From assembly GCF_010977575.1 (NCBI RefSeq), contig NZ_CP048812.1:1984001-2048000 (forward strand): a stretch of 64,000 bases of DNA. The letters are read 5' to 3'. Origin of the DNA: Halomonas socia. GTDB lineage: Bacteria; Pseudomonadota; Gammaproteobacteria; Pseudomonadales; Halomonadaceae. Both the position numbers and the translations under genes were made by a program. Shown here piece after piece: positions 10,082 to 19,349 of this stretch (its first letter is position 1; each line of letters begins with the position of its first letter). The notes under the pieces were generated by a model, which was not told the DNA's origin, did no database searches, and saw only the letters and a program-made list of their open reading frames with translations.

Positions 10082-10768
10082 CTACCTCCGACTCCCATCA
10101 AAACAGCGTATGCCCTGAGCAATCGGCTTAGAGTAGGCCTTGCACAGGTAGCTGGCGGCGTAGAACACCTGGGCGAAGGTCACTGCGTCATCGCGGTGCA
10201 GGCAGTACACGTAGGGTTGCTGAGTCAGCTTATCTTTTGCGACATGAACCCTCCCTGCCATGGCGTGGTGGGGCCAGTCGATGGCCCAGCTCCACGCCCG
10301 GACGCAGCGGTGATAGAGGTTGTCCAGCTCGTATCCCCCGTCGAATGAGGGAGAGAAGCAGCCCAGCGAGCAAAAGGCGTCGTAGTTGAGCAGCAGCAGC
10401 AGGTGGTAGTGGGGCTTGGGGCTGGCGTCCTGCTCTCGGGCCCACAGGTAGCGGATCTCGGTGTGGTACTTGGTTCCTGCTGCTTTGAGCTCCTGTCGTA
10501 GTGCATAGAAGAACTGGCCAAGGCAGGCATTGTCGGCGTGTATCGGTCCCACCGGCATGGCCTGAGGAAAGCGCAGGTCAAGGCGAAACGCCAAGGTGCG
10601 GTTCTGCTGGGAGGTGGTGTGCTGGAGTACCCGCAGGGTGGTCTCCAGATAGTTCTCGATCAGTGGGCCAAGTTCATGCTGCTGGGCCGGTAGCCCTTGG
10701 TACCAGCTCTCGTAGTAGAAGCGCAACTTGGGATTGTTGGGATCGCGCTTGGGGCCTGGCAATTTCAT
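10082..10768 (-). CDS. Inovirus Gp2 / YagK-YfjJ-like protein
   Basis: Resembles the inovirus-type Gp2 family, relatives of rolling-circle replication initiators with an HUH nuclease fold. The metal-binding pair is visible in PHYHLLLLLN (H120, H122) and a candidate catalytic tyrosine is Y207 in ASYLCKAYSK. Length (228) fits the family. A GGAGAA-type ribosome site lies just upstream. In islands these proteins often occur without other phage genes, and no capsid or morphogenesis genes are seen here. Family is fairly secure; actual nicking activity is inferred. Confidence 0.75.
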   Translation of the reverse strand: MKLPGPKRDPNNPKLRFYYESWYQGLPAQQHELGPLIENYLETTLRVLQHTTSQQNRTLAFRLDLRFPQAMPVGPIHADNACLGQFFYALRQELKAAGTKYHTEIRYLWAREQDASPKPHYHLLLLLNYDAFCSLGCFSPSFDGGYELDNLYHRCVRAWSWAIDWPHHAMAGRVHVAKDKLTQQPYVYCLHRDDAVTFAQVFYAASYLCKAYSKPIAQGIRCFDGSRR

Positions 10769-11156
10769 GGGGTTCTCCTTGGGTGTTATTCAGGACACGC
10801 GCGCACACGGCTCTCTCCGCCGTGAAGCGGTGGCTGTAGGGTGGTCATGGGTGGGGTGTGGGTCTGTCATCGCTGGCCCCCTCGATATGGGCCGCATGGA
10901 GATCAAGGGACATCAGCGCTCATGCGCAGCGCTGTGGGGTGCTGGTCAGTAGGGGGCTTTTATGGGATTCGCCTCTGGTAAGGCGATTCACTAACGTGAA
11001 CTGATCGCCATGGCGTCGTCCGCCATCATGTCGTTGTGATTACTCCTGTCGGTATCGTGATTTGCATGGCCTTGGTTGCCATGCCTCTTCCTGTGGTGAT
11101 GTTTCCCTTATCGATAATGATCTTCTCTGATCTCTTCCTATGGAGGGTCGGAGGCT
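10769..11156. other. Intergenic region without a recognised gene
   Basis: About 390 bases between the Gp2-like gene and the recombinase. No convincing coding sequence, RNA or strong hairpin was seen. It must hold the promoter of the Gp2-like gene. Confidence 0.5.
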
Positions 11157-12074
11157 ATGGTAGGCCTCCTCCCTCAGGGGGTATCTCTCTTACTCCTCTG
11201 CTCTGTTATTACTATTGGGTATTGTTTAGCTATCGCATATTACTATTACCGTCACAATACTGATCCTGATGGTGGCATCAGCCTTGTTCGAGGTGCGATG
11301 GTTGATCATGTACGTGTTGACGAAGATATCTCAGAGTTCGAAAAAATAATTCCATTTAATCAGAGAGATAACGAGAAAGCCGGCAAGCTCAAAGCATTGT
11401 GCATGCCAGTAAACTTTAATTGTGACCTATATCGCCCCTGTGACCTGAGCACTCTCCGTCGGAAAGTACACCAAGTCTTTCAAGTACTCAGAGACAACTG
11501 GGAAAGCTTCACTCGAGAGAATTATCTCGCATGCATTCTTCTGCTCGTTCTAGGAGTACGCAAGATCGAGCTGATCGAGGCCCAGTGGTCAGAATTCGAC
11601 CTGAAGGGCAATCAGTGGAACCTGTCCGGGGAGCGAAGCAAGACAGGCTGGGGAATGGCGATTCCTCTGCCTCCGCAGGCTGTCAGCTGGCTGGAAGAAC
11701 TCAAGATCCGCGCCTGCGGCTCGCCCTACGTCTTTCCCAGCCGCCGCAGCAGCAAGCGACCACACATGGGCAAGGACACCCTGAATCGCGCGATTTCAAA
11801 GCTGTTCGGTCGGGAGCCGCAACCAGAGAACAAAATGGGGAATATCGCCGAGTTCACCGTGCACGACCTGCGACGTACCTGCCGCAGCTTGCTGGCCGCC
11901 GCTGGCGTACCGGGACATGTGGCGGAACGGTGCCTGAATCACAAGCTCAAGGGCGTTGAGGGCATCTATGACCGACACGACTACTTCGTGGAGCGGAAGG
12001 ATGCGTTAACCAAGGTGGCAGAGTTGGTGGAGCCTGCCATTAACGATATCCAGGAAACTTGTTTGGGAAGCTGA
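11157..12074 (+). CDS. P4-type tyrosine recombinase, catalytic part with odd N-terminus
   Basis: From about residue 100 this is the catalytic domain of a P4-like integrase. R (VLGVRKIELIEAQW), K (RSKTGW), HDLRRT, the CLNHKL histidine and Y (YDRHDYF) are all present. The normal N-terminal arm-binding domain is absent. In its place is a hydrophobic stretch (LLLLCSVITIGYCLAIAYYYY) and a segment without family resemblance, so the gene is probably a chimera or truncated and the real start uncertain (an ATG at 11298 is an alternative). A 27-base sequence found again at 38298 lies at the junction (11424). It may be a remnant of a second integrated element. Confidence 0.65.
   Translation: MVGLLPQGVSLLLLCSVITIGYCLAIAYYYYRHNTDPDGGISLVRGAMVDHVRVDEDISEFEKIIPFNQRDNEKAGKLKALCMPVNFNCDLYRPCDLSTLRRKVHQVFQVLRDNWESFTRENYLACILLLVLGVRKIELIEAQWSEFDLKGNQWNLSGERSKTGWGMAIPLPPQAVSWLEELKIRACGSPYVFPSRRSSKRPHMGKDTLNRAISKLFGREPQPENKMGNIAEFTVHDLRRTCRSLLAAAGVPGHVAERCLNHKLKGVEGIYDRHDYFVERKDALTKVAELVEPAINDIQETCLGS
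11424..11450 (+). repeat. 27-bp repeat, left copy
   Basis: Begins GACCTATATC and ends GTGACCTGAGC. It matches 38298-38324 at 25 of 27 bases in the same orientation. It lies inside the recombinase reading frame exactly where similarity to integrases begins. Confidence 0.7.
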
Positions 12075-12131
12075 CCATTCCCCATCAAATACCAGTGGCA
12101 CTACAGGCAGGGCCTTACAGGCGTCTAAAGC

Positions 12132-12226
12132 ATTCACAAAGCGATGCTCAGCGTATTGAAGCTGACACCGAAGTACTTAGCCACCTCAGTCTTGGTGATC
12201 TCGGGATCATTGAGAATCGCCCACGC
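12132..12226 (-). pseudogene. Recombinase C-terminus remnant
   Basis: Minus-strand translation gives AWAILNDPEITKTEVAKYFG followed by VSFNTLSIAL and a stop, the helix-turn-helix tail seen in serine recombinases and resolvases. Nothing upstream continues it: at its 5' side it runs into an IS3 fragment. Identification rests on about 30 residues. Confidence 0.4.
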
Positions 12227-12296
12227 TCCCAACCGAGGGCTCGATGCCAGCATCCGCCAAACGCTCCATATATCGAATCGAGACATATTGCTTAGG
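12212..12296 (-). mobile_element. IS3-family transposase (OrfB) fragment
   Basis: Minus-strand translation reads QYVSIRYMERLADAGIEPSV followed by GSVGDS, a highly conserved stretch of IS3-family OrfB integrases, then breaks off at the resolvase-like remnant. Only about 28 codons remain. Confidence 0.65.
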
Positions 12297-12311
12297 TTCA
12301 AGGGGACGTCG

Positions 12312-13629
12312 CTACGTTGGCTTATGGTTCCGAGGATAGTAGTTCTTCGAGCACTTCAGCAGGAGTTTTCCAACCCAGTGTTTTGCGAGGCCTGCTGTTG
12401 AGGGGGGTCGCCACAGCATCAAGCTCATGCTCGGAGTACCTGCTGATGTCGGTCCCCTTGGGGAAGTATTGGCGCAGCAGACCATTGGTATTTTCGTTGG
12501 TCCCGCGCTGCCAGGGACTTCGTGGGCCACAGAAGTAGATCGCCAGGCCCGTATCAATCTGTAGCTGCGCTTGTTGTGCCAGTTCTGCCCCTTGATCTCA
12601 GGTCAGCGATCTGCGCATCTGTTCGGGCAACATCGCTACCTTCACAGCAATGGCATCGCGTACGGCTTCGGCCCCATGTCCGGCGAGTGCTGGCCCGTTC
12701 TTGGCTCGGGCACCGGAGCCGTGGTCTGGCATGGGCAGCAAGTGCAGCAACAACGTGAACCGTGTCATGCGTTCAACGAGGGTGCCGATCGCCGAGCTGT
12801 TCAGACCGATGATCAGGTCGCCCTCCCAGTGGCCGGGGACGGCAACCTCCGCCGGGCGCTGGCTGATCATGACCTCCGGAGTGTTTGCCTCGTTGCCGAC
12901 TCCTCGCGCGAGGCACCCGCAACGCCAGGCCAGTGCGCAGGCACGCGGATAGCTCGCGACGCAGTGCGCCTCTGCCTTGAATGTAGAGGGCTTGATAGAT
13001 CGCTTCGTGATAAATCCTCACCGTTTCATCATCCGGGAAGTCGACCCGCAATCGCCGGCTGATCTACTCCCGGCTCCAGCTGGTCCCCAACGTCGGTCGG
13101 CTCGGCGACCATGTCGCCGTCCCCTCCAGGGGATGCTGAGGCCGGGAATGGTCCTACCCTCAGCATCGGTCACCACGCCGGCGAAGCGTGATTGCACGTA
13201 CGCCTGAAGCCGATCATTCTTGACGAGCTTGGAAGCCTTGAGCCGTTTAGCGGCCCGCTCCGCTTTCCACTGTGCGACCGAGGCCCGATACTCCAGCATC
13301 CCACCCCGGGTGACAGCATTGCGACGCAACTCGCGCGAGACTATCGACGGCGACCGCCCCAGGCAGCGGGCGATCTCGCGAACGCCATGACCCTGAGCGC
13401 GCAACAGCGCCAGTTCTTCGCGCTCTGCGAGCGACAAATAACGCCCTGACTGCGGCGTCAAGTTGGCCGGTGCCACCCCTCCTGCCTCGCGGAACCACCT
13501 TGATCCCTCCGACTGCGATACACCACACGCCAAGGCTGCGTCCTCACTCGATAGTCCCTCAGTAATGCGCTTCCAGAACGCGCGCTTGGCATCCCGCTGA
13601 TTGACGCCCGGTCGGCCAGGCGAACGCAT
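12312..13629 (-). pseudogene. IS30-family transposase, multiply broken
   Basis: Read 5' to 3' on the minus strand, IS30 similarity runs through four frames. The N-terminus has SLAEREELALLRAQGHGV then REIARCLGRSPSIVSRELRR; next comes [20 protein letters not shown], then [20 protein letters not shown], then the tail PRSPWQRGTNENTNGLLRQ and SRPRKTLGWKTP. A TGA interrupts the segment between LRRSLT and DQGAEL, where IS30 proteins carry tryptophan. It cannot make an active transposase. IS3 fragments lie on both sides. Confidence 0.8.
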
Positions 13630-13635
13630 CGGTGC

Positions 13636-13928
13636 CCGCCCCGTCTGTCGGGAGTGTCGGCGACTCATATGACAACGCGCTGGCCAAGACGGTGATCGGG
13701 TTGTTCAAGAAGGAGGTAATCCGCCGAAGCGGGCCATGGCGGCACCTGGAGGCCGTTGAATTCGCCACGCTGGAGTGGCTCGACTGGTTCAATCATCGAC
13801 GGCTCTTGGAGCCGATCGGTAACATGCCGCCGGCCGAACGAGAAGCGCTGTATTATGAGCAACAGGGTCAGGCCAAGAAGGCGGCCTGACTCAAACTAAC
13901 AGGTCTCCGAGAAAGCCGGTATGGTTCA
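13636..13928 (+). mobile_element. IS3-family element, 3' end
   Basis: The last 80 codons of an IS3-type OrfB (PSVGSVGDSYDNALAKTVIG, then FATLEWLDWFNHRRLLEPIG) end in a stop at 13889, followed by the terminal inverted repeat that finishes GGTTCA at 13928. The 5' part is missing at the IS30 remnant. The right end is joined directly to an IS1380 fragment. Confidence 0.75.
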
Positions 13929-13983
13929 CTTGAATTATAACCGATTTTCAGCCTCCTTTTTCATGCCCGGTGCAATATCCAGG
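13929..13983 (-). mobile_element. IS1380 left-end fragment
   Basis: Read on the minus strand this repeats the first 55 or so bases of the intact element at 8403 with a few substitutions (terminus CCTGGATATTGCACC) and ends where the IS3 inverted repeat begins. CTAG follows at 13984, as at both ends of the intact copy. So an IS1380 copy once inserted here and was later cut down by IS3. Confidence 0.8.
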
Positions 13984-14074
13984 CTAGTGCAGACTTGATA
14001 AAGCGGACGCTTGATTGTGATACCTTCGGTCCGATGCCGTCGCCGTCGATCGTTGCGATATTGTATTCCTCCAT
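13984..14074 (-). pseudogene. Isopropylmalate/tartrate dehydrogenase-like gene, 5' stump
   Basis: The start (MEEYNIATIDGDGIGPKVSQ, then SSVRFIK) is the NAD-binding N-terminus of the isocitrate/isopropylmalate dehydrogenase family. It closely resembles the intact gene at 22612-23697 (MAKYDIAVIEGDGIGPEITQ). After about 28 codons it is cut by the IS1380 fragment at a CTAG. It lies 19 bases beyond the aldehyde dehydrogenase stop and was presumably the fourth gene of that operon. Confidence 0.8.
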
Positions 14075-14093
14075 GCTGTTTCCTCCCGACCAC

Positions 14094-15575
14094 TTACCAA
14101 TTAGTCGCCACGTATTTGGCTTCCATAAACTCCAGCATTCCGTGATGCGCGCCTTCACGACCAAGGCCGGACTGTTTGACGCCACCAAAAGGGGCTGCTG
14201 GGTCTGAGACCAAGCCACGGTTGAGAGCGACCATGCCCGCCTCGAGCTGTTCGGAGAGTTTCAGCCCACGAGATAGGTCGGAGGTATAGAGATAGGCCAC
14301 CAGTCCGTATTCAGTGTCATTGGCACGGGCAATTGCGTCCGCGTCGTCTTGGAAGGTGTAGATTGGAGCTACTGGGCCGAAGATCTCTTCCCGAGCAATG
14401 CGCGTTTCCGTTGGCACGTTTGAAATCACTGTCGGAGCGTAGTAAAAACCCGGCTGGTCCAGCCGCTTACCACCGCAGACCACGCGCGCTCCCTTTTCGA
14501 CCGCCTCGTCAACAAGCGCCTTGACTTTCAAAACTGTCTTCTCGTTTATGAGCGGTCCGCAATCGGTTTCGGGGGAGGTACCCTGGCCGATCCTTAGCGC
14601 CGACATGCGCTCAGCAAGCCTTGTGGTAAATGCCTCAGCGAGGCTTTCATGCACGATGAAGCGATTGGCTGCAGTGCAGGCTTCACCTCCATTGCGCATC
14701 TTAGCAATCATGGCTCCTTCGATAGCTTCGTCCAGATCAGCATCGGCACAGACCACGAAAGGCGCATTGCCCCCTAGTTCCATCGACGAATGGATTACCT
14801 GATTGGCCGCCTGCCGTAGCAGCACGCGGCCAACTTCGGTAGAGCCGGTGAATGACAGCTTCCGGACACGCGAATCATTGAGCATGGTATTGACTACCGG
14901 GGCGGTGGTCGAACTGGTGATTACGTTCACTACCCCGTCTGGCACCCCTGCTTCGCCGAAGAGTTCGGCTAGGGCGTAGGCGGTGAGCGGCGTTTCGGTT
15001 GCCGGTTTTAAGACGCAGGTGCAACCCGCCGCCAGTGCTGGTGCAATTTTCCGGGTCGCCATGGCCGCAGGGAAATTCCACGGTGTGATCAGCACCGAAA
15101 CGCCGATCGGCTGATATTGCACCATGATGCGGTTCGCACCGCTGGGGGCAACTCCCAGCTCACCGGTGCCGCGCACCGTTTCTTCTGCGAACCACCGAAA
15201 GAACTCAGCGCTATAGGCAATCTCACTTTTAGCGTCGCGCAGCGATTTACCGTTCTCGAGCGAGATAAGCTCCGCCAGTCGATCAGCATCGCGGGTCATC
15301 ACCTCGAAGCACCGGCGAAGAATCTCAGCGCGTTCGCGGGCCGGGGTGGCAGCCCAGCCCGAAGCAGCCCCCGCAGCGGCATCGACGGCGCGCGTCGCGT
15401 CGGCTTCAGAAGCATCAGCCACCGTTGTGATCTGCTCCTCAGTGGAGGGGTCGAATACAGCGATCGGGGTGTCTCGCTCGCCTGAGACCCACTTACCGCT
15501 AATAAAGAGATTTTTTGGCAAGTTGTTTATATCAAGCACGGGTGACTTCCTTACCTGGGGATTCTCCGTCGGCAT
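14094..15575 (-). CDS. NAD(P)-dependent aldehyde dehydrogenase, succinate-semialdehyde type
   Basis: Oxidises an aldehyde to the acid; closest in pattern to the GabD-like succinate-semialdehyde dehydrogenases. Catalytic residues are N167 (TPWNFPAAM), E266 (MELGGNAPF) and C300 ([12 protein letters not shown]); the nucleotide-site [10 protein letters not shown] is near 241-250, and the C-terminus has [15 protein letters not shown]. Length (493) is normal. Its start overlaps the end of the iron alcohol dehydrogenase by 44 bases, so the two are almost certainly cotranscribed. Together they could take a hydroxy-acid through its semialdehyde to a diacid. The substrate is inferred. Confidence 0.88.
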   Translation of the reverse strand: MPTENPQVRKSPVLDINNLPKNLFISGKWVSGERDTPIAVFDPSTEEQITTVADASEADATRAVDAAAGAASGWAATPARERAEILRRCFEVMTRDADRLAELISLENGKSLRDAKSEIAYSAEFFRWFAEETVRGTGELGVAPSGANRIMVQYQPIGVSVLITPWNFPAAMATRKIAPALAAGCTCVLKPATETPLTAYALAELFGEAGVPDGVVNVITSSTTAPVVNTMLNDSRVRKLSFTGSTEVGRVLLRQAANQVIHSSMELGGNAPFVVCADADLDEAIEGAMIAKMRNGGEACTAANRFIVHESLAEAFTTRLAERMSALRIGQGTSPETDCGPLINEKTVLKVKALVDEAVEKGARVVCGGKRLDQPGFYYAPTVISNVPTETRIAREEIFGPVAPIYTFQDDADAIARANDTEYGLVAYLYTSDLSRGLKLSEQLEAGMVALNRGLVSDPAAPFGGVKQSGLGREGAHHGMLEFMEAKYVATNW

Positions 15576-16776
15576 CTAGCGCCGCCTGAAGGATGCCCGC
15601 TACACCTTGTGTGGTCAGCGGGCGGGGATTGTTATTAGCGAGGCGGGCAGCATCGAGGGAGCGCTCCGCGATCCAAGCCACCTTGTCTGTGGTCACACCG
15701 ATTGCCGACAGATTGCGCGGCAGACCGATCCGGATGACGAGCTCGCGCACCGCCTGAACCAAGGCCTGGGCGGCCTCGGCATTTGAAGTGTCACTCCCGG
15801 CAACGCTGATGGCACGAGCGATCTCCGCAAAGCTATCCTCAGCTTCCTTCACGTTGTACTGCAACACATGCGGCAGCAATATCCCGATTCCCAGCCCGTG
15901 GGCGGTGTGGGTTAACGCACCGAGAGGATATTGGATTGCATGCGCCGCAGAGGTGCCTGCGCTGCCGAATGCGAGTCCGGCAAGGGTCGAGCCCAACATC
16001 AATGCGGCACGAGCGGTTCTATCCTCGCCATCGTCCACAGCATCGGCCAGATGTGCGTACATCAGCCGGATCGCTCCGAGCGCATTATGGTCCGAAAGAG
16101 CATTCTTACCGATGAAGACGCGCTCAAAGGCGGTTGCCGGCCCGGTATCCTGACGCATCGCGGTGAAGGCCTCGATCGCATGGGTCAGTGCGTCGATTCC
16201 TGACACAGCTGTGAGCCCTGGCGGGCAGGTGACAGTCAATTCGGGATCGCAGATGGCAACATCTGGAATTAGCGCGGGATCTGATATGCCAACCTTGAGA
16301 GCTCGATCCTTATCACCAAGAACGGCCACCGGTGTTACCTCCGAGCCGGTGCCTGAGGTAGTGGGAATGGCGATGACGGGTAGCGTTGGGCTTTCGACCT
16401 TGAACTCACCATACAGCGCCGTAAGGTCGTCATAGCCACTGAGGGCGAGACTCACTAGCTTGGCTAGGTCCAGGCAACTACCGCCCCCGAGCCCGATAAT
16501 AACGTCCGGCGCAAATTCGCGGTGCGCATTAGCGCAGGCGTAGACGCAGGTTACCGGAAGCTCGGGCTCGGTGCCGTCGAACACACGCACCTCGACCCCC
16601 GCCTGGCGCAGTCCGGCCTCGATTCGGACCACTAGGTCGGACCCGCCAAGCCGCGCGTCGGTGCAGAGCAGCGCCTTGCGCCCATAATCTCCAGCGATAT
16701 GGGGCAGCGCATCGACTTGCCCTGCGCCAAATAGGATGCGGCCCGGTGATCGGATGAGTCCGTAATCAAAGTGCAT
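15532..16776 (-). CDS. Iron-containing alcohol dehydrogenase
   Basis: Group III metal-dependent alcohol dehydrogenase. The NAD-binding GLGGGSCLDLAKL, the IPTTSGTGSEVTP motif and the metal-ligand region (GIDALTHAIEAF, AHAIQYPLGA, HGLGIGILLPH) are all present. Length (414) fits 4-hydroxybutyrate or maleylacetate-reductase-like members. It follows the Ldh-family gene with a 2-base gap and overlaps the aldehyde dehydrogenase. Oxidation of 4-hydroxybutyrate to succinate semialdehyde, taken over by the next enzyme, would fit the pair but is a guess. Confidence 0.87.
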   Translation of the reverse strand: MHFDYGLIRSPGRILFGAGQVDALPHIAGDYGRKALLCTDARLGGSDLVVRIEAGLRQAGVEVRVFDGTEPELPVTCVYACANAHREFAPDVIIGLGGGSCLDLAKLVSLALSGYDDLTALYGEFKVESPTLPVIAIPTTSGTGSEVTPVAVLGDKDRALKVGISDPALIPDVAICDPELTVTCPPGLTAVSGIDALTHAIEAFTAMRQDTGPATAFERVFIGKNALSDHNALGAIRLMYAHLADAVDDGEDRTARAALMLGSTLAGLAFGSAGTSAAHAIQYPLGALTHTAHGLGIGILLPHVLQYNVKEAEDSFAEIARAISVAGSDTSNAEAAQALVQAVRELVIRIGLPRNLSAIGVTTDKVAWIAERSLDAARLANNNPRPLTTQGVAGILQAALDADGESPGKEVTRA

Positions 16777-16778
16777 GT

Positions 16779-17795
16779 TCAGAACTCCAAATCATTGTTT
16801 TCAGCAAGGGCACAGATCGTTCGCCATATCTCAGGATCTGGCTCGTATCCGGCCTCGAGGCGTCGGATGCGCTCCGCACCGGCACGGTCGCCGGGAATGG
16901 CCACCGGGCGGTCCGGATCGGCGGCTGGCATGTTGCGGATCGCGTCGAGATAGGCCGAAACAGGGGCAAAGGCGCCCGAGGCGGGCTCCATAATGATAAA
17001 GACATCCCCCTTATTGCAGGCCATGTCATCATCCAACGTGCCCTTCACATCAGTACCGAGCGCCGAAGCAGTAAGCGCGCCTACTAGTACCTCGAAGCCC
17101 AGCCCTAAGGCATAGCCCTTAGGGCCGCCGAACGGGGCAATGGAACCGTTCGTTGCAACAGCGGCATCGTTGGTAGCATTGCCCGCTTCATCAAGTGCCC
17201 AGCCGTTAGGAATGGCTTGTCCACGGTTGGCGTGATCGTGCAGTTTGCCCATGGAGACAAGACTCGTGGCCATATCCATCACGAAGGGCTGCGGATCGGC
17301 GGGTACACCGATGGCTATGGGGTTGGTGCCGATCATGGCCTGTCGCCCGCCCCAGGGATGTACCAGCGCTTCGCTCGTAGTGAGTGCGACTAGCACCTTG
17401 CCACGCTCGGCGACCTTCCGGGCATACCAGGCGAGCATGCCGAGATGGTTGCAATTTCGAATCGCCGAGAGGGCCACTCCCGTCTCGCTTACGCGCTCAC
17501 AAAGGGTATCGAGTGCAGACATGGCAACTACGGGGCCAAGTCCATTCTGCCCATCAACCGAAAGAAAGGCACTGCCACGCCAGTTTTGCTGCCCGGTCGC
17601 TGCTGGCTCCGCTACGCCGGACTTGATCCGAGCAACCAGCCTAGGGAGGCGCAGCAAACCATGAGACGCATGGCCACGCAGCTCGGCCTCAAGGAGAAGG
17701 TCGGCCTGAACCGCCGCGAAATCAGGCAAAACGCCGGCTCGGATTAACGCTTCTTCCGCTGTTCTCCTAATCTCTTTAATAGGTATTAAAGGCAT
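16779..17795 (-). CDS. Ldh-family (malate/L-lactate/sulfolactate-type) oxidoreductase
   Basis: NAD(P)-dependent oxidoreductase of the family that includes malate/L-lactate dehydrogenase YiaK and ComC. Motifs: RGHASHGLLRLPRL (about 39-52), the catalytic-region IRNCNHLGMLAWYARK (about 112-127) and IGTNPIAIGVP. At 338 residues it is full length, the only one of four family members in the window without a break. It starts the minus-strand operon Ldh - Fe-ADH - ALDH - truncated dehydrogenase, divergent from a GntR regulator. The 2-hydroxy-acid substrate is unknown. Confidence 0.85.
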   Translation of the reverse strand: MPLIPIKEIRRTAEEALIRAGVLPDFAAVQADLLLEAELRGHASHGLLRLPRLVARIKSGVAEPAATGQQNWRGSAFLSVDGQNGLGPVVAMSALDTLCERVSETGVALSAIRNCNHLGMLAWYARKVAERGKVLVALTTSEALVHPWGGRQAMIGTNPIAIGVPADPQPFVMDMATSLVSMGKLHDHANRGQAIPNGWALDEAGNATNDAAVATNGSIAPFGGPKGYALGLGFEVLVGALTASALGTDVKGTLDDDMACNKGDVFIIMEPASGAFAPVSAYLDAIRNMPAADPDRPVAIPGDRAGAERIRRLEAGYEPDPEIWRTICALAENNDLEF

Positions 17796-17882
17796 TTCAT
17801 ATTTCCGATCGGATCCTGTATAATTTTAAGAGCCTAGCCTCGATACAGCCCCGGTGTCAAGGAAAAAATGAGGAGCACAGAA

Positions 17883-18587
17883 ATGACTCGATTTATATAC
17901 TCGGACTCGGGAGACACTGCCCAAAGCCGCCTAAAGACCAGAAACGCAATGGGAGAAGACGTTTATGAAGTGCTGCTATCACAGATCATCTCGCTTAAGA
18001 TTGCGCCTCAAGAGCGGATTTCAGTCGATTCGCTTGCCCGTGAGCTTGGGGTATCGCAAACCCCGATCCGAGCCGCACTAATCCGCCTGGAAGCCGAAGG
18101 GCTCGTCGTCAAGAAACACAATGTAGGTTACAGTGCCGCGCCTACTCTGAGCGCTCGTGACTTCGAAGAAATCTATGAGATGCGCATGTTGCTCGAGCCA
18201 GCCGCAGCCGAGATAGCGACTCGAAATATGAACGATACGGTGGCGCAAAGATTGCAGCAAGCACATGACAGAATGTGCGAATTAGAAAGCGAGCAGACGA
18301 AAAGAAGTTACAGCAAGTTTGCCCGTTTCGACGCTGAGTTCCATGCCATTATCGCCGAAGCCTCGGGAAATTCCCTCATCGTAGATACTCTCGGCCGCCT
18401 TTTAACCCATACCCATCTGTTCCGCTCTCGCCGTCACTCCGCTGTCACACGCGAAGCCGTGTCCGAACACAGCACACTGCTCAATGCAATGTTGAGAGGA
18501 GATGCCGCTGGCGCCAAATGGGCAATGGCCGAACACATCAATCATTCTCGGGAGAGGATTGTGCCGTTCACCGAAGCGGGTCTTTAA
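17883..18587 (+). CDS. GntR-family regulator (FCD domain)
   Basis: Transcription factor with an N-terminal winged helix (VDSLARELGVSQTPIRAALI then RLEAEGLV) and a helical FCD ligand-binding domain (FEEIYEMRMLLEPAAAEIA, FDAEFHAIIAEASGN, VSEHSTLLNAMLRGD). The ATG at 17883 is preferred because GAGGAG lies 8 bases upstream; an ATG at 17868 is possible. It is divergent from the Ldh/Fe-ADH/ALDH operon and probably represses it until an acid metabolite binds. It is a clear paralogue of the GntR at 24177. Confidence 0.9.
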   Translation: MTRFIYSDSGDTAQSRLKTRNAMGEDVYEVLLSQIISLKIAPQERISVDSLARELGVSQTPIRAALIRLEAEGLVVKKHNVGYSAAPTLSARDFEEIYEMRMLLEPAAAEIATRNMNDTVAQRLQQAHDRMCELESEQTKRSYSKFARFDAEFHAIIAEASGNSLIVDTLGRLLTHTHLFRSRRHSAVTREAVSEHSTLLNAMLRGDAAGAKWAMAEHINHSRERIVPFTEAGL

Positions 18588-18755
18588 TCCTAGACATTTC
18601 ACCAGTGCCGCGAGTCTGGCCCGCTGCGTCAGCAGGCCAGCTTTTCAACCTATCTTGAGTGGAAGTCGATCATTATGTGGTCGATTCTCCGACGTGCGAG
18701 ACGCACTACCCCCTACCCCGCTTTTTATGCCATGCTGGGGAAAGCATCGGTGCGA

Positions 18756-19054
18756 TTATTCCAAAACCAGTTTCCGAGTCAGTATAAGGAACACGGCCAG
18801 ATTGAGATAGTGGCTGCTCAGCACCAGGCGGACACGTCGGGTATACAGATCACCACGCCAGCGACCTTCAGCAACTTCAGCCACAGGGTGGTGACATGGG
18901 CCGTGGCATATGTGGTGAGTTTCAAGTAAACTTGACACAGCCGTTCCAATAGCAAGTAAGCCAGACCTGCCAGCAGCAGCCGGTACTGGTTGGTCCACCA
19001 TTCATGGCAGCTGGTGAAATCCGAGAACAGCCACTGCTGCTCCTTACTTGTCAC
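18756..19054 (-). pseudogene. IS1380-family transposase remnant
   Basis: Two overlapping frames match the C-terminus of the intact transposase at 8490: SKEQQWLFSDFTSCHEWW, then NQYRLLLAGLAYLLLERL and LWLKLLKVAGVV, then after a frame change RRVRLVLSSHYLN. No start and no terminal repeats were recognised. The 170 bases between the GntR stop and this remnant show nothing. Confidence 0.8.
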
Positions 19055-19060
19055 AGCCGA

Positions 19061-19315
19061 TGTAAAATTGCACCCCGAGAGTTGGACACCTAATCCAACC
19101 TTCGGGGTGTTTCTATGAAGAAACGGTACGACTAGGGGGTCAAGCTGCTGGTTGTGCAGCAGTGTTTATGTGAGGACACCAGCCTATTGGAAGTGGCTCT
19201 CCAGCATGGCCTGGATCACTCCCTGGTACGGTAATGGAGGGAGGGCTACCGGCAGCATGGCACGCTAGGGCTGCGCAATAAGTATAGCCACTGCAATCGG
19301 CCACAAACCGGCTGA
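19061..19315 (+). mobile_element. IS3-family (IS150-like) left end with dead orfA
   Basis: Starts with a terminal-repeat-like TGTAAAATTGCACCCC and encodes from 19115 an OrfA-like MKKRYD, then after a TAG GVKLLVVQQCLCEDTSLLEV and ALQHGLDHSLVR, another stop, then RQHGTLGLRNKYSH. Two in-frame stops make it non-functional, and no orfB follows. Confidence 0.75.
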
Positions 19316-19349
19316 TGGGATGTTTGTAGCCGGTCAAGAAAGATAGTAT

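Noticed and set aside
4342-12074. Integrated prophage
   Set aside because: Integrase, excisionase and replication-like genes occur, but no capsid, portal, terminase, tail, inovirus coat or lysis genes.
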